Notes under the pieces: model-generated | Told to the model about the DNA's origin: nothing | Database searches by the model: none | The model's input: the letters and a program-made list of their open reading frames with translations, nothing else | Translations under genes and position numbers: made by a program | Shown: positions 36,083-46,819 of the stretch, piece after piece | How positions within the stretch are numbered: position 1 is the stretch's first letter | Layout: the number at the start of each line of letters is the position of its first letter | DNA from: Pseudomonas guariconensis | GTDB lineage: Bacteria > Pseudomonadota > Gammaproteobacteria > Pseudomonadales > Pseudomonadaceae | Assembly (NCBI RefSeq): GCF_015680235.1 | Contig: NZ_JADLJL010000003.1 | Coordinates: 1-64,000, forward strand | Direction of reading: 5' to 3' | DNA: 64,000 nucleotides

Positions 36083-37218
36083 AGTCTTTCCGCTGCCTGA
36101 CGCAGCGTCTCCTCGCGTTTGGCAAAGCACAGGCGTACCAGGCGTTGCTCGGGAATGGGTTGCTGGTAGAACACCGAAACCGGGATGGTGGCCACGCCAT
36201 GCTCACGGGTCAGCCACAGGGACATCTCGACGTCACCCAGGTCCGGGCGGATCTGCGAATAGTCCACCAGTTGGAAATAAGTGCCCGGCGTGCGGGTGAA
36301 GTTGAAACGCGAGCCCTGCAGCAGGTCGCAGAACAGGTCGCGCTTGGCCTGGTAGAAGCCCGGCAGCTCGTCGAGGTGCTCCGGGTGTTCGGCCATGAAG
36401 TCGGCCAGGGCACACTGCAAGGGGGTCACGCCGCAGAAGTTGACGTACTGGTGGACCTTGCGCAGCTCGACGCTCAATGCTGGCGGTGCGACCACATAGC
36501 CGGTCTTCCAACCGGTGACATGGTAGGTCTTGCCGAACGAACTGATCACGAACGCCCGGGCATACAGCTGCTCATGGGCCAGCACGCTGGCATGGCGCAC
36601 CCCGTCGTAGACCAAGTGCTCGTAGACCTCGTCACTGACCAGGTAGATATCCCGGCCTTCGATCAGCCGCGCCAGTTGGTCCAGGTCCTCGCGGCTGATC
36701 AGCGCGCCACTGGGGTTGTGCGGTGAATTGAGGATGACCATGCGCGTGCGCGGGGTCAGGGCCTCGCTGAACTTTTGCCAGTCGATACGAAAATCGCCGT
36801 CGGTGAGCTGCACATGCACGCAGCGGCCACCGGCCAGCTCAACGGACGGCTCGTAGCTGTCGTAGGAGGGGTCGAAGACGATTACCTCGTCGCCAGCCTG
36901 GATCACCGCCTGGATGGCGCAGAAGATTGCCTCGGTGGCTCCGGGGGTGATGGTCACTTCCTGGTCGGCATCGACCTTGGCGCCATAGAGGCGGGCGATC
37001 TTGGCCGCCACCTGCTGGCGCAACGCCGGCAGGCCGGTCATCGGCGAATACTGGTTGTGCCCTGCCAGCACATGGCGGCAGACGGCATCGAGCAGCGCCT
37101 GGGGCGCGTCGAAGTCGGGGAAGCCCTGGGAGAGATTGAGCGCACCGGTCTGCACTGCCAACTGCGACATGGTGGTGAAGATGGTCGTGCCGACGTTCGG
37201 CAATTTGCTGCGGATCAT
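36070..37218 (-). CDS. ybdL: PLP-dependent aminotransferase (YbdL/KYAT type, methionine-glutamine transaminase)
   Basis: Class I/II aminotransferase, 382 aa from the ATG at 37218 (AAGAGGG upstream). Family landmarks: NLSQGFPDF, MTGLPALRQQVAAKI, ITPGATEAIF and NSPHNPSG. The PLP lysine is in SFGKTYHVTGWK. YbdL uses methionine and aromatic amino acids with 2-oxo acids such as ketomethiobutyrate. With glutamine as donor, the amide product is removed by the overlapping omega-amidase, which makes transamination irreversible. This suggests a role in methionine salvage. Confidence 0.88.
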   Translation of the reverse strand: MIRSKLPNVGTTIFTTMSQLAVQTGALNLSQGFPDFDAPQALLDAVCRHVLAGHNQYSPMTGLPALRQQVAAKIARLYGAKVDADQEVTITPGATEAIFCAIQAVIQAGDEVIVFDPSYDSYEPSVELAGGRCVHVQLTDGDFRIDWQKFSEALTPRTRMVILNSPHNPSGALISREDLDQLARLIEGRDIYLVSDEVYEHLVYDGVRHASVLAHEQLYARAFVISSFGKTYHVTGWKTGYVVAPPALSVELRKVHQYVNFCGVTPLQCALADFMAEHPEHLDELPGFYQAKRDLFCDLLQGSRFNFTRTPGTYFQLVDYSQIRPDLGDVEMSLWLTREHGVATIPVSVFYQQPIPEQRLVRLCFAKREETLRQAAERLCAI

Positions 37219-37320
37219 GACGCCCTCTTTCCTGAACACTGCATTCGGCACGGGGTAGAGGCCGAGCATAGCGGATCGAGCGGTCAGGAAAAAGGTTGAA
37301 ACAATATGGGACAGTGCTAG

Positions 37321-37430
37321 GCCCCAGGGGCGCTTCGCCCCCCTTTCGCGGCACAAGGCCGCTCCTACAGCGATCGCGTGACCTGTGTAGGAGCGGCCTT
37401 GTGCCGCGAAAGGGCCGCACAGCGGCCCCA
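37321..37430. repeat. REP palindrome pair
   Basis: Facing units gcggcacaaggccgctccta and taggagcggccttgtgccgc are flanked by ggggcgcttcgccccc and gggccgcacagcggcccc. Lies between der and the aminotransferase gene, both transcribed leftward. Confidence 0.85.
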
Positions 37431-37446
37431 GTACGGTGGCCTAGGC

Positions 37447-38913
37447 TTACTTGCGCTTGTCCTTGCGCTTCTTCTCGGCCTTCTTGTGGTGCGACATCAG
37501 GCGGCGCTTCTTGTTGACCTGGCGGTCGGTGAGGGTGTTCTTCTTGCCCTCGAACGGGTTGTCGCTGCCCTTGTACTCGATGCGGATCGGCGTGCCGACC
37601 AGCTTGAGCACCCGGCGGTAGGTGTTTTCCAGGTAGCGCGAGTAGGACCGTGGGATCTTGTCGGTCTGGTTGCCGTGGATCACGATCAGCGGCGGGTTCG
37701 CGCCACCGAGGTGGGCATAGCGCAGCTTGATCCGGCGGCCGTTGACCATCGGCGGCTGGTGCTCGCTGATGGCGTCCTCGAGGATCTGGGTCAGGCGGCT
37801 GGTCGGCCAACGGGTGACCGCCGACTTGAACGCGGCCTGCACCGACTTGTACAGGTGGCCCACGCCGGTGCCGTGCAGCGCGGAGATGAAGTGGATGTCG
37901 GCGAAGTCGACGAAGAACAGCCGGCGTTCCAACTCGGTCTTGACGTAGTCGCGCTCGCCCGGCTCCATGCCGTCCCACTTGTTCAAGGCGATGACGATGG
38001 CGCGGCCCGCCTCCAGGGCGAAGCCCAGCAGGTTCAAATCATGGTCGACCACGCCTTCGCGGGCGTCCATGACGAAGATCACCACGTTGGCGTCCTTGAT
38101 CGCCTGCAGCGTCTTGACCACCGAGAACTTCTCGACTTCCTCGTGGATCTTGCCGCGCTTGCGCACCCCGGCGGTGTCGATGAAGGTGTACTTCTCGTCA
38201 TCGCGCTCGAACGGGATGTAGATACTGTCGCGGGTGGTGCCCGGCTGGTCGTACACCACCACGCGCTCTTCGCCGAGCATGCGGTTGACCAGGGTCGACT
38301 TGCCGACGTTGGGGCGGCCAATGATGGCGATCTTGATGCCATCCTTCTCGCTCGGGCCAGGGATGCGCGTGGCCTCCTCGCCTTCGGCGACTTCCTCGTC
38401 GAGGGCTTCCTCGACCTTGTCGCGCGGGATATGGCCGAGCACGGCTTCCATCAGCGCGTTGATACCGCGTCCCTGGGAGCCGGCCACCGGAATGGCGTTG
38501 CCCATGCCCAAGGGCGAGAACTCCGCGCGGGCGACGTCCGCATCGATGTTGTCGATCTTGTTGGCGACCAGGATGGCTTCCTTGTTCCGCTTGCGCAGAT
38601 GCTCGGCGATCATCTGGTCGGCGGCAGTCATGCCGGCGCGGGCGTCTACCAGGAACAGGACATAGTCGGCTTCCTCGATGGCCATCAGCGACTGCTCGGC
38701 CATCTTCTCGTCCATGCCCACTTCGTCACCGGTGATACCGCCGGTGTCGATCAGGATGTAGGAACGACCCTGCCAAGTGGCATCGCCGTACTGGCGGTCA
38801 CGGGTCAGGCCCGACAGGTCACCGACGATGGCATCGCGGGTCTTGGTCAGGCGGTTGAACATGGTGGATTTGCCGACGTTCGGCCGTCCCACCAGGGCGA
38901 TTACGGGAACCAT
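37447..38913 (-). CDS. der: Ribosome-assembly GTPase Der (EngA)
   Basis: Essential GTPase for 50S subunit assembly, 488 aa. It has two tandem G domains: the first with [14 protein letters not shown] at about 8, DTGGI and NKID; the second with [14 protein letters not shown] at about 200, DTAGVRKRG and NKWD. A C-terminal KH-like domain follows and ends in a Lys/Arg-rich tail. The ATG at 38913 has GGAGAG upstream; a GTG four codons earlier is the alternative. Last gene of a nine-gene leftward run that starts at ndk. Confidence 0.96.
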   Translation of the reverse strand: MVPVIALVGRPNVGKSTMFNRLTKTRDAIVGDLSGLTRDRQYGDATWQGRSYILIDTGGITGDEVGMDEKMAEQSLMAIEEADYVLFLVDARAGMTAADQMIAEHLRKRNKEAILVANKIDNIDADVARAEFSPLGMGNAIPVAGSQGRGINALMEAVLGHIPRDKVEEALDEEVAEGEEATRIPGPSEKDGIKIAIIGRPNVGKSTLVNRMLGEERVVVYDQPGTTRDSIYIPFERDDEKYTFIDTAGVRKRGKIHEEVEKFSVVKTLQAIKDANVVIFVMDAREGVVDHDLNLLGFALEAGRAIVIALNKWDGMEPGERDYVKTELERRLFFVDFADIHFISALHGTGVGHLYKSVQAAFKSAVTRWPTSRLTQILEDAISEHQPPMVNGRRIKLRYAHLGGANPPLIVIHGNQTDKIPRSYSRYLENTYRRVLKLVGTPIRIEYKGSDNPFEGKKNTLTDRQVNKKRRLMSHHKKAEKKRKDKRK

Positions 38914-39030
38914 GCGGCTCTCCACTCTTGAATTCTTGAAAATGCAAAGGCCGCTGCAAGGCAGCGGCCGGAGTTCGTGCGGCGCGTCGTGCGCCGCCGC
39001 TCGAGACCGAATGCGATCTCAAGCTTAGCT

Positions 39031-40173
39031 TCAGCGGATGGTCAATGCCTCGAGCTTGCCGCTGTTGCCGAAGACATAGATGGTGTCGCCGACCACCAGG
39101 GGCCGGGCGCGCAGGCCATCGCTGTCGATCTTCTCGCGGCCGACGAAGCGGCCATCGACCTGGCTGAGCAAGTGCAGGTAGCCTTCGAAGTCGCCCACCG
39201 CCACGTAGCTGGAGAACACCTCCGGTGCCGACAGCTGGCGGCGCGCCATGGCGTCGTTGCTCCACAGCGCGGTGGACGAACGCTCGTCGATGCTCTCGAC
39301 GGTACCCGACGCCTCGCTGACGTAGACGTTGCCGAAGCCCTGGGCGACACCCACGTAGCTCGACGCATCGCGTTGCCACATGACACGGCCGCTTTCCAGG
39401 TCCAGGCCGGCGACGCGGCCTTGGTAGGTGCTCACATAGAGGGTGCCACCGGACAGCAGCAGGCCGCCGTCGATGTCGACCACGCGGTCCAGCTCGGAAC
39501 GGCCCTGCGGGATGGCCACGCGGCTTTCCCACACCGGCACGCCGTTGCGGATATCCACGGCGATAACCTTGCCCGAGGACAGGCCGGCAACAGCCAGGCG
39601 GTTGGTCACGATCGGCGCGCCAGTGCCGCGCAGGGTCAGCACGGCCGGGGTATTCTCGTAGATCCACAGGCGGTCGCCGGTCGCGGCATCCAGGCCAATC
39701 AGGCGATCGTCCTGGGTCTGCACGACAACCACGTCGCCATTGTTGGCCGGTGGTGCCAGCACTTCGCTGGTCACCTGCGAACGCCAGCGCTCTTCACCGG
39801 TGCTGGCATCCAGGGCGATCACTTCCCCCTTGAGGGTGCCGAGCATGACCAGGCCGTAGCCAACGCCCACAGCGCCGGAGACCGGCAGGTCCAGGTCCTG
39901 CTTCCACACCACGTCGCCGTTGAGGCGGTCCAGGGCCATGACCCGGCCGTTGACGTCCGAGGCGTAGATACGGTCGTTCTCGATGGCCGGCACCAGGGTG
40001 TTGTAGGTCTCGCCCTGGCCGTCGCCGATCGAGCGGCTCCACTGTTTCTTGAGCACCACTTCCTCGGTGAACTTGGTCAGTTCGGCCGGGGGCAGTTCCT
40101 TCTTGCTGTTGCTGCTGCAACCTGCGGCCAGTACGGCCAGGGTCAGCACTGCTGCTTGTTTCCAACCGATCAC
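39031..40173 (-). CDS. bamB: Outer-membrane assembly lipoprotein BamB
   Basis: Beta-propeller scaffold of the BAM complex on the periplasmic face of the outer membrane, 380 aa. Start GTG at 40173, one base after the yfgM stop, with AAGGGG upstream. The lipobox is VLAAGC, giving a lipidated Cys followed by SSN. PQQ-like propeller repeats follow, e.g. ALDASTGEERW, GLDAATGDRLWIY and GLDLESGRVMWQRD. A longer frame to 40200 overlaps yfgM and has no better site. Confidence 0.95.
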   Translation of the reverse strand: MIGWKQAAVLTLAVLAAGCSSNSKKELPPAELTKFTEEVVLKKQWSRSIGDGQGETYNTLVPAIENDRIYASDVNGRVMALDRLNGDVVWKQDLDLPVSGAVGVGYGLVMLGTLKGEVIALDASTGEERWRSQVTSEVLAPPANNGDVVVVQTQDDRLIGLDAATGDRLWIYENTPAVLTLRGTGAPIVTNRLAVAGLSSGKVIAVDIRNGVPVWESRVAIPQGRSELDRVVDIDGGLLLSGGTLYVSTYQGRVAGLDLESGRVMWQRDASSYVGVAQGFGNVYVSEASGTVESIDERSSTALWSNDAMARRQLSAPEVFSSYVAVGDFEGYLHLLSQVDGRFVGREKIDSDGLRARPLVVGDTIYVFGNSGKLEALTIR

Positions 40174-40174
40174 G

Positions 40175-40816
40175 TCAGGCGTCCCCTTTGGCCAGGTCAT
40201 CCAGCTTCAGTTGCAGGCCACCGATCGCGGCGTCGTCAGACAGCGCGGCCTTGGCTTTTTCATAGGCACCGTGGGCATCGTCGGCGCGACCCAGCTGAAC
40301 CAGCAGGTCGCCCTTGAGCTCTTCGCGGCTGGCCTGGAAGGCCTTGTCGGTATCGCCATCGAGCAGCTTCAGGGCCTCTTCGGCCTTGTCCTGGGCAGCC
40401 AGGACGCGGGCCAGGCGCTGGCGCGAGATCTCGCCCAGGGTGGCGTCGGCTGGCTTGTCCATCACGCTCTTGAGCTCGGCGGCGGCATCGTCCAGCTTGC
40501 CGCTCTCGACCGCGACCTTGGCCACGAAGAGGCTGCCGTACTGGGCGTAGGCCGAACCACCGAACTCGCTCTTGAGCTTGCCGGACAGCTCGGCGACCTT
40601 GGTCGCGTCAGGTTGGCCGCTCGGCGTCAGGCTGGTTTCCAGCAGTGCCTGGTACAACGCCGAGGCACCCTGGGACTGGTTGGTCTGGTATTTCTGCCAG
40701 GTCTGCCAGCCCATCACCACCGCGGCGGCCAGCAGGGCACCGGTCAGCAGCGGCTTGCCGTTGCGGTTCCACCAGTCCTTGGCTGCGGCCAGGCCTTCAT
40801 CATCGGTACTCGACAC
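40175..40816 (-). CDS. yfgM: YfgM/TPR-type ancillary SecYEG protein
   Basis: Inner-membrane protein, 213 aa. The start is GTG at 40816 with a perfect AAGGAG; the longer frame to 40978 runs into hisS. A short cytoplasmic part (STDDEGLAAAKDWWNRNGK) is followed by one membrane helix (PLLTGALLAAAVVMGWQTW) and a periplasmic TPR-like domain. E. coli YfgM binds the SecYEG translocon and the chaperone PpiD. It sits between hisS and bamB, the conserved order. Confidence 0.93.
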   Translation of the reverse strand: MSSTDDEGLAAAKDWWNRNGKPLLTGALLAAAVVMGWQTWQKYQTNQSQGASALYQALLETSLTPSGQPDATKVAELSGKLKSEFGGSAYAQYGSLFVAKVAVESGKLDDAAAELKSVMDKPADATLGEISRQRLARVLAAQDKAEEALKLLDGDTDKAFQASREELKGDLLVQLGRADDAHGAYEKAKAALSDDAAIGGLQLKLDDLAKGDA

Positions 40817-40856
40817 CCCAATACTCCTTTTCAGCAATTCGGCTGGTTGGTCCGCT

Positions 40857-42146
40857 TCACGCCTGGGCGAGAGCGGCTTGCAGATGCTCGGCCAGAGCAT
40901 CCCAGGCAATGTTCTGTTGTTCGCCCTGGCCACGCAGGGGTTTAACGCCGACCACGCGCTGCGCGAGCTCGTCGTCACCGAGGATCAGGGCGAACAGCGC
41001 CCCGCTCTTGTCGGCCTTCTTGAACTGGCTCTTGAAGCTGCCGCCACCGGCGTTGACTGCCAGGCGCAGGCCCGACAGGCGATCGCGCAGGGCTTCGGAC
41101 AGGCGCAGGCCAGCGAGTTCGGCCTGCTCGCCGAAGGCGCACAGGTACACGTCGATCTGACGGCTGATGGACTCGGGGACCTTGCCCAGGGTCTCGAGCA
41201 GCAGGATCAGGCGCTCGATGCCCATGGCGAAGCCCACGCCCGGGGTCGGCTTGCCACCCATCTGCTCGACCAGGCCGTCGTAGCGGCCACCGGCGCAGAC
41301 GGTGCCCTGGGCGCCGAGCTTGTCGGTGACCCACTCGAACACGGTCTTGCTGTAGTAGTCCAGGCCACGAACCAGCTTGGTGTTGATCACGAACGGAATG
41401 CCAGCGGCGTCCAGGCGGGCCTTGAGGCCCTCGAAGTGCACGCGGGACTCTTCGTCCAGATAGTCCTCGAGCTTCGGTGCGTCGACCAGTACCGCCTGGG
41501 TACCCTGGTCCTTGCTGTCGAGGATGCGCAGCGGGTTGCTCTTGAGCCGGCGCTGGCTGTCTTCGTCCAGTTGCTCGAGGCGAGCCGACAGGAATTCGAC
41601 CAGCGCGTCGCGGTAGCGCGCGCGGGCTTCGCTGGTGCCCAGGCTATTGAGCTCGAGCTTGACCGCGTCCTGGATGCCCAGCAGGCCCCACAGGCGCCAA
41701 GTCAGCATGATCAGTTCGGCATCGACGTCCGGCCCTTCCAGGTTGAACACTTCGACGCCGATCTGGTGGAACTGGCGGTAGCGGCCTTTCTGCGGGCGCT
41801 CGTGGCGGAACATCTGGCCGATGTACCAGAGCTTCTGCACCTGGCCGTTGCCGGTGATGCCATGCTCGAGCACGGCGCGCACGCAGGCTGCAGTGCCTTC
41901 GGGGCGCAGGGTCAGCGAGTCGCCGTTGCGGTCCTCGAAGGTGTACATCTCTTTTTCGACGATGTCGGTGACTTCACCGATGGAGCGCTTGAACAGCTCG
42001 GTGAACTCGACGATCGGCGTGCGGATCTGGCTGTAGCCATAGGTGTCCAGCAGGCCGGCCACGGTGCCCTCGAAGTAGCGCCACAGCGGCGACTGCTCGG
42101 GCAGGATGTCGTTCATGCCACGGATGGCTTGCAGCGATTTGCTCAC
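40857..42146 (-). CDS. hisS: Histidyl-tRNA synthetase
   Basis: Class II synthetase, 429 aa, GTG start ([16 protein letters not shown]) with AAGGA upstream. Motif 2 is [12 protein letters not shown] near residue 80. The His-specific elements are [15 protein letters not shown] and [13 protein letters not shown]. The C-terminal anticodon-binding domain follows, ending in LQAALAQA. Charges tRNA-His in the cytoplasm. Part of the ispG-hisS-yfgM-bamB-der run. Confidence 0.97.
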   Translation of the reverse strand: MSKSLQAIRGMNDILPEQSPLWRYFEGTVAGLLDTYGYSQIRTPIVEFTELFKRSIGEVTDIVEKEMYTFEDRNGDSLTLRPEGTAACVRAVLEHGITGNGQVQKLWYIGQMFRHERPQKGRYRQFHQIGVEVFNLEGPDVDAELIMLTWRLWGLLGIQDAVKLELNSLGTSEARARYRDALVEFLSARLEQLDEDSQRRLKSNPLRILDSKDQGTQAVLVDAPKLEDYLDEESRVHFEGLKARLDAAGIPFVINTKLVRGLDYYSKTVFEWVTDKLGAQGTVCAGGRYDGLVEQMGGKPTPGVGFAMGIERLILLLETLGKVPESISRQIDVYLCAFGEQAELAGLRLSEALRDRLSGLRLAVNAGGGSFKSQFKKADKSGALFALILGDDELAQRVVGVKPLRGQGEQQNIAWDALAEHLQAALAQA

Positions 42147-42170
42147 GGAAAATCCTTACGAATCTGGGTA

Positions 42171-43280
42171 TCAGCCACGGGCGATCAGCGCCGCGTCGGC
42201 CTCGGCCTTTTCGGCCGCTTTCTGGCGGATGAGTTTTTCCAGCTCATCGACCAGGTTGTCATTGGTCAGCTTCTGCGACGGCTTGCCATCGATGTAGACC
42301 AGGTTCGGCGTGCCGCCGGTCAGGCCCACATGGGACTCCTTGGCTTCGCCCGGGCCGTTGACCACGCAGCCGATCACGGCCACATCCATCGGTACCAACA
42401 GGTCTTCCAGGCGCCCTTCCAGCTCGTTCATGGTCTTGACCACATCGAAGTTCTGCCGCGAGCAGCTCGGGCAGGCGATGAAGTTGATGCCACGCGAGCG
42501 CAGGTGCAGCGACTTGAGAATGTCGTAGCCGACCTTCACTTCCTCGACCGGGTCGGCAGCCAGGGAAATGCGGATGGTATCGCCGATGCCTTCGGCCAGC
42601 AGCATACCGAGGCCGACGGCGGATTTCACCGTCCCCGAACGCAGGCCACCGGCTTCGGTGATGCCCAGGTGCAGGGGCTGGACGATCTGCTTGGCCAGCA
42701 GGCGGTAGGCTTCGACGGCCATGAACACGTCGGAGGCCTTGACGCTCACCTTGAAGTCCTGGAAGTCCAGGCGGTCGAGGTGCTCGACGTGGCGCAGGGC
42801 AGATTCCACCAGTGCAGCCGGGGTCGGCTCGCCGTATTTCTTTTGCAGGTCCTTTTCCAGGGAGCCGGCGTTGACGCCGATGCGGATCGGGATGCCGCGG
42901 TCACGGGCAGCATCGACCACCGCGCGCACGCGGTCTTCGCGGCCGATGTTGCCCGGGTTGATGCGCAGGCAGTCGACGCCCAGCTCGGCCACGCGCAGGG
43001 CAATGCGGTAGTCGAAGTGGATGTCGGCAACCAGCGGTACGCTGACCTGCTGCTTGATACGGCCGAACGCCTCGGCGGCGTCCATGTCCGGCACCGAGAC
43101 GCGGACGATATCGACACCGGCATCGACCAGGCGCTGGATCTGCGCCACGGTGGCCGCGACATCATTGGTGTCGGTGTTGGTCATGCTCTGCACCGCGATG
43201 GGGGCATCACCGCCCACCGGCACATTGCCGACCCAGATCTTCCGGGATTCGCGACGTTTGATCGGAGATTCGCCGTGCAT
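42171..43280 (-). CDS. ispG: 4-hydroxy-3-methylbut-2-enyl diphosphate synthase
   Basis: [4Fe-4S] enzyme of the MEP isoprenoid pathway, 369 aa. The N-terminal TIM barrel has [21 protein letters not shown] in part. The cluster-binding C-terminal domain has ACPSC and GCVVNGPGE. It converts methylerythritol cyclodiphosphate to HMBPP using flavodoxin or ferredoxin. Cytoplasmic. It is three bases from rodZ and depends on the Fe-S machinery encoded a few kilobases away. Confidence 0.97.
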   Translation of the reverse strand: MHGESPIKRRESRKIWVGNVPVGGDAPIAVQSMTNTDTNDVAATVAQIQRLVDAGVDIVRVSVPDMDAAEAFGRIKQQVSVPLVADIHFDYRIALRVAELGVDCLRINPGNIGREDRVRAVVDAARDRGIPIRIGVNAGSLEKDLQKKYGEPTPAALVESALRHVEHLDRLDFQDFKVSVKASDVFMAVEAYRLLAKQIVQPLHLGITEAGGLRSGTVKSAVGLGMLLAEGIGDTIRISLAADPVEEVKVGYDILKSLHLRSRGINFIACPSCSRQNFDVVKTMNELEGRLEDLLVPMDVAVIGCVVNGPGEAKESHVGLTGGTPNLVYIDGKPSQKLTNDNLVDELEKLIRQKAAEKAEADAALIARG

Positions 43281-43283
43281 GAC

Positions 43284-44360
43284 TTACTGTCCCAACTTCA
43301 GGCGAGCGGTCTCGCCACTGGTGAACGGAGCTACGTCGACCGCCTGGCCGTTGTAGCTGACCTGGGCGCCGCGGGCGAAGCCCAGGCGCACTGCGAACGG
43401 CGGCTTGCCGCTCAGGTCAAGGCTGTCGCCCTTACGCTTGATGGCGCTGAACAGCACCTTGCCGTTGCCGTCGGTGACCTGGGTCCAGCAATCGGCGGTG
43501 AACTGGATCTGTACCTTGCCGCTGCCGGCGGGGATTTCTGTCGGGGTGGCCTGAGTGTTGGCGGCGGCAGTGGCAACGGGTGAAGCCGGGGTTGCCGGGG
43601 CAACGGGCGCGGCAGCAGCTGGCGCGGTGGCGACGGGCGCGACCGAGGTAGCCGGTGGCGTCGAGGCCGCCGGGGCTGCAGGTTCGGCCGGGGCTACTGC
43701 AGGCACGGCAGGCGCAGGCGTGGTGGCAGGCGCAGGCGTTTCGGCCGGCGTTTCGCTGGCGCTGCCTGCCTCTGTCGCTGCGGCGTTCTCAGCCTGCTCC
43801 AGCGGCAGCGCAGCGGCTTCGGGCTGCTGGCCTGCGGTCACGGCCTGGTCTTCCGGCTCATCCAGTGGGTGGATCTGGGTGGTGCCGTCGGCGCTCTCGA
43901 CCTCGACGTGCTCCAGGGCCATCTTGGCCAGGTCCTTGCCGCGCAGGCTGTTCTGGTCCTGCCACCAGAAGAAGCCGCCGCCGACCACGACCACCAGCAG
44001 CAACAGGCTGACACCGCGCAGGATATTGTGGGAAAGACGCACCGGCTCTTCGATGCGGCCCAGCGAATGGACCTCGCTGCCCTTGGCATGGGTGCCGGTG
44101 TATTGGTCGAAGGCCTCGACCAGCGGTGCCTGGTCCATGTCCATCAGCTTGGCGTAGGCACGGATATAGCCGCGGGCGAAGGTATGCCCCGGCAGCTTGT
44201 CGAAGGCGCCGTTTTCCAGGTTGTTCAACGAACTGACCGTGAGGTTGAGCTTGCGGGCCACCTCGGCTTGCGACCACGCCCGGTTCTCGCGGGCCTGGCG
44301 CAAGACCTCACCGGGATTCTGGCGAGTCGCTGCTGCTACTTCGGGGTGCGCGGCTTTCAT
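43284..44360 (-). CDS. rodZ: Cytoskeletal protein RodZ
   Basis: Bitopic membrane protein, 358 aa, that anchors MreB filaments for rod shape. The N-terminal Xre-type helix-turn-helix (about 15-90, LRQARENRAWSQAEVARKLN) is cytoplasmic. A single membrane helix (GVSLLLLVVVVGGGFFWW) lies at about 113-133. A long Ala/Pro/Thr-rich periplasmic linker (about 180-275) leads to a DUF4115 beta domain (KVQIQFTADCWTQVTDGNGKVLF). ATGA overlap with pilW. Confidence 0.94.
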   Translation of the reverse strand: MKAAHPEVAAATRQNPGEVLRQARENRAWSQAEVARKLNLTVSSLNNLENGAFDKLPGHTFARGYIRAYAKLMDMDQAPLVEAFDQYTGTHAKGSEVHSLGRIEEPVRLSHNILRGVSLLLLVVVVGGGFFWWQDQNSLRGKDLAKMALEHVEVESADGTTQIHPLDEPEDQAVTAGQQPEAAALPLEQAENAAATEAGSASETPAETPAPATTPAPAVPAVAPAEPAAPAASTPPATSVAPVATAPAAAAPVAPATPASPVATAAANTQATPTEIPAGSGKVQIQFTADCWTQVTDGNGKVLFSAIKRKGDSLDLSGKPPFAVRLGFARGAQVSYNGQAVDVAPFTSGETARLKLGQ

Positions 44361-45118
44361 CGTTGCTCCGACAGGTATTGCTGATATTCCGGCGTACCGG
44401 GATAAAGTCGTTGTAGTTGCTGGCCCAGCTCGGCCACGGTGCCAGGCTCATCCAGGGCCCTGGCAAGGCGGCTGCCCAACAGCAGGCTCCGGGCGTTCGC
44501 GTCGCTCAGCTGGCTGAAACGATCGTAGTAGTCCCGGGCCGGCACATAATGCCTGTTTTCGTAGGACAACTCAGCCATTTCCAGCAACGCTTTCGGTTGC
44601 CGCGGGTCAAGTTGCAGAGCCTTGCCCAGGTACTCGCGTGCCTGGTCGCGACGCTCGAGCTTCAGGGCGACCAGGCCAAGGTTCTCGTAGACCCGCGAGC
44701 GCTCAGGATACAGGGTATCGGCCGCGGCTTGGCGAAACATCTGCTGGGCCTGGCGAAATTGCCCCTGAGCATAAAGGAAACTGCCGTAGTTGTTGCGAAT
44801 TCGTGTATCGCTCGGGCGGGCCGACAGAGCCTTGCGAAAGTGCGTCTCGGCCAGGGCCGGCTCGCCTTCGGCCTGGAATACCAGGGCCAGGGCGGCGTGG
44901 GCATCGGCGTCGTTGCCGTCGAGGGCCAGGGCCTTGATCAGCGGCGCCTTGGCCTGCCCGGTCAAACCTTGTTGCAAATAACCCAGGCCCAACTGCACGT
45001 AGGCCCGCCCTGCGTCCGCCCGCCCCTGGCGACTGGCCAGTGGATCACCCGCACCACCGGACACGCAGCCGGCCAGCAGCGTAAGCGTCAGGATCGACAG
45101 CGCAGTGCGCAGGGTCAT
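44357..45118 (-). CDS. pilW: Type IV pilus biogenesis lipoprotein PilW/PilF
   Basis: TPR lipoprotein pilotin of 253 aa. The lipobox LLAGC lies near residue 18, and several TPR motifs follow (e.g. AYVQLGLGYLQQG, ADAHAALALVFQAEGE). In P. aeruginosa PilF places the PilQ secretin in the outer membrane. The gene sits between rlmN and rodZ, the conserved place. The stop overlaps the rodZ start by four bases. Confidence 0.93.
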   Translation of the reverse strand: MTLRTALSILTLTLLAGCVSGGAGDPLASRQGRADAGRAYVQLGLGYLQQGLTGQAKAPLIKALALDGNDADAHAALALVFQAEGEPALAETHFRKALSARPSDTRIRNNYGSFLYAQGQFRQAQQMFRQAAADTLYPERSRVYENLGLVALKLERRDQAREYLGKALQLDPRQPKALLEMAELSYENRHYVPARDYYDRFSQLSDANARSLLLGSRLARALDEPGTVAELGQQLQRLYPGTPEYQQYLSEQR

Positions 45119-45130
45119 GGCCGGGTCCTG

Positions 45131-46276
45131 TCAGTGGCGCACGGCGTTGTCTTGGAGCTCCGCCTCGGCGTTCAACTGACGCACGGCGATGTAGCGCTCG
45201 CTACGACGGGTACGGTCCATGACCTGGCCCACCAACTGGCCACAGGCAGCGTCGATGTCTTCGCCGCGGGTGGTACGGGTGGTGACGTTGAAACCACCGT
45301 GGTGCAGCAGGTCCTGGAAACGACGGATAGCGTTGTTGCTCGGCCGTTCGTAGCCCGAATGCGGGAACGGGTTGAACGGGATCAGGTTGATCTTGCACGG
45401 CACGTCGCGCAGCAGCTCGATCATCTGGGCCGCATGCTCGGGCTGGTCGTTGACGTCCTTGAGCAGAGTGTACTCGACGGTCAGCACGCGCTTGCCCCCG
45501 AGGGTGGACATGTAGCGCATGCAGGAGTCCAGCAGGACCTTGAGCGGGTATTTCTTGTTGATCGGAACCAGCTGGTTACGCAGCTCGTCGTTCGGTGCGT
45601 GCAGCGACAGCGCAAGCGACACGTCGATGTGCTTGGCCAGTTCGTCGATCATCGGCACCACGCCCGAGGTGGACAGCGTGACGCGGCGCTTGGAAATGCC
45701 ATAGCCCAGATCTTCCATCATGATCTTCATGGCGGCGATGACATTGTCGAAATTCAAAAGCGGTTCGCCCATGCCCATCATGACCACGTTGGTGATGGCG
45801 CGGTCGATCTTGGCCGGGACGGTACCGAAGGATTTGTTGGCAAGCCACACCTGGCCGATCACTTCGGCGGCGGTGAGGTTGCTGTTGAAGCCCTGCTTGC
45901 CGGTGGAGCAGAAACTGCAGTCCAGGGCGCAGCCGGCTTGCGACGAGACGCACAGGGTGCCGCGGTCGTCGGTGGGGATGTAGACGGTCTCGACGCAGCT
46001 GCCGGAGGCAACGCGGACCACCCACTTGCGGGTACCGTCGGCGGAAATGTCTTCGCTGACCACCTCCGGGCCCCGAATCTCGGCAACGGCCTCGAGCTTT
46101 TCGCGCAAGGCCTTGCCGACATTGGTCATGGCGGCGAAATCATCGACGCCAAAGTGGTGAATCCATTTCATGACCTGACCGGCACGAAAACGCTTCTCTC
46201 CGATGGACTCGAAGAATTTTTCCATTTCCTGCAGGGTCAGGCCCAACAGGTTGATCTTGCCAGTCATGTCACTCAT
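45131..46276 (-). CDS. rlmN: Dual-specificity 23S rRNA/tRNA methyltransferase RlmN
   Basis: Radical-SAM enzyme, 381 aa, that methylates C2 of A2503 in 23S rRNA and A37 of some tRNAs. The [4Fe-4S] ligands are C116, C120 and C123 in [14 protein letters not shown] follows, and the methyl-transfer cysteines include one in DAACGQL near the C-terminus. Start ATG at 46276 is preferred; the next ATG (46267) is also possible. 24 bases after ndk in the same direction. Confidence 0.95.
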   Translation of the reverse strand: MSDMTGKINLLGLTLQEMEKFFESIGEKRFRAGQVMKWIHHFGVDDFAAMTNVGKALREKLEAVAEIRGPEVVSEDISADGTRKWVVRVASGSCVETVYIPTDDRGTLCVSSQAGCALDCSFCSTGKQGFNSNLTAAEVIGQVWLANKSFGTVPAKIDRAITNVVMMGMGEPLLNFDNVIAAMKIMMEDLGYGISKRRVTLSTSGVVPMIDELAKHIDVSLALSLHAPNDELRNQLVPINKKYPLKVLLDSCMRYMSTLGGKRVLTVEYTLLKDVNDQPEHAAQMIELLRDVPCKINLIPFNPFPHSGYERPSNNAIRRFQDLLHHGGFNVTTRTTRGEDIDAACGQLVGQVMDRTRRSERYIAVRQLNAEAELQDNAVRH

Positions 46277-46300
46277 GGAATCACCCAAGACCTGCTTCGC

Positions 46301-46732
46301 TTAGCGAATGCGGTCGCACAGCTCGGTAGCGGAGAAGAAGTAAGCGATTTCGCGGGCAGCCGAAGCTTCCGAGTCGGAACCGTGAACAGCGTTCTCGTCG
46401 ATGGAAACGGCGAAGTCGGCGCGGATGGTGCCGGCAGCAGCTTCTTTCGGGTTGGTGGCGCCCATCAGCTCACGGTTGGCCAGGACGGCGTTTTCGCCTT
46501 CCAGAACCTGAACGATGACCGGGCCGGAAGTCATGAAGGCAACCAGGTCGGCGAAGAAGCCGCGCTCTTTGTGCTCAGCGTAGAAGCCTTCGGCCTCGGC
46601 CTTGGACAGTTGCTTCATCTTCGAAGCGACGACGCGCAGGCCGGCTTTTTCGAAGCGAGTGGTGATCTCGCCGATGACGTTCTTGGCAACGGCGTCAGGC
46701 TTGATGATGGAGAAGGTACGTTGAACAGCCAT
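46301..46732 (-). CDS. ndk: Nucleoside diphosphate kinase
   Basis: 143 aa enzyme that balances NTP pools by transferring the gamma-phosphate through the active-site His117 in ENAVHGSDS. The N-terminus [18 protein letters not shown] is canonical. ATG at 46732 with GGAG; the frame to 46744 is not needed. First gene of the nine-gene run (ndk to der). The isc operon terminator lies just upstream. Confidence 0.97.
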   Translation of the reverse strand: MAVQRTFSIIKPDAVAKNVIGEITTRFEKAGLRVVASKMKQLSKAEAEGFYAEHKERGFFADLVAFMTSGPVIVQVLEGENAVLANRELMGATNPKEAAAGTIRADFAVSIDENAVHGSDSEASAAREIAYFFSATELCDRIR

Positions 46733-46759
46733 GGATAACTCCAAAATTGAGTGTTGCGA

Positions 46760-46789
46760 AAAATTAAACCCGCGAATTATACGCGGGTT
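46760..46789 (-). terminator. Intrinsic terminator at the end of the isc operon
   Basis: Read on the minus strand, an eight-base stem AACCCGCG with CGCGGGTT encloses a seven-base loop and is followed by TTAATTTTT. It lies about 30 bases after the iscX stop and separates the isc operon from ndk. Confidence 0.85.
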
Positions 46790-46819
46790 CCAGGGGATTG
46801 CCTAACCTGCAGGTGACGC

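Noticed and set aside
40572..43583. Open frame of 1003 codons on the plus strand across yfgM, hisS and ispG
   Set aside because: It lies opposite three certain genes and shows the His/Gln/Val/Asp-rich composition of antisense frames in GC-rich DNA; no domain is visible.
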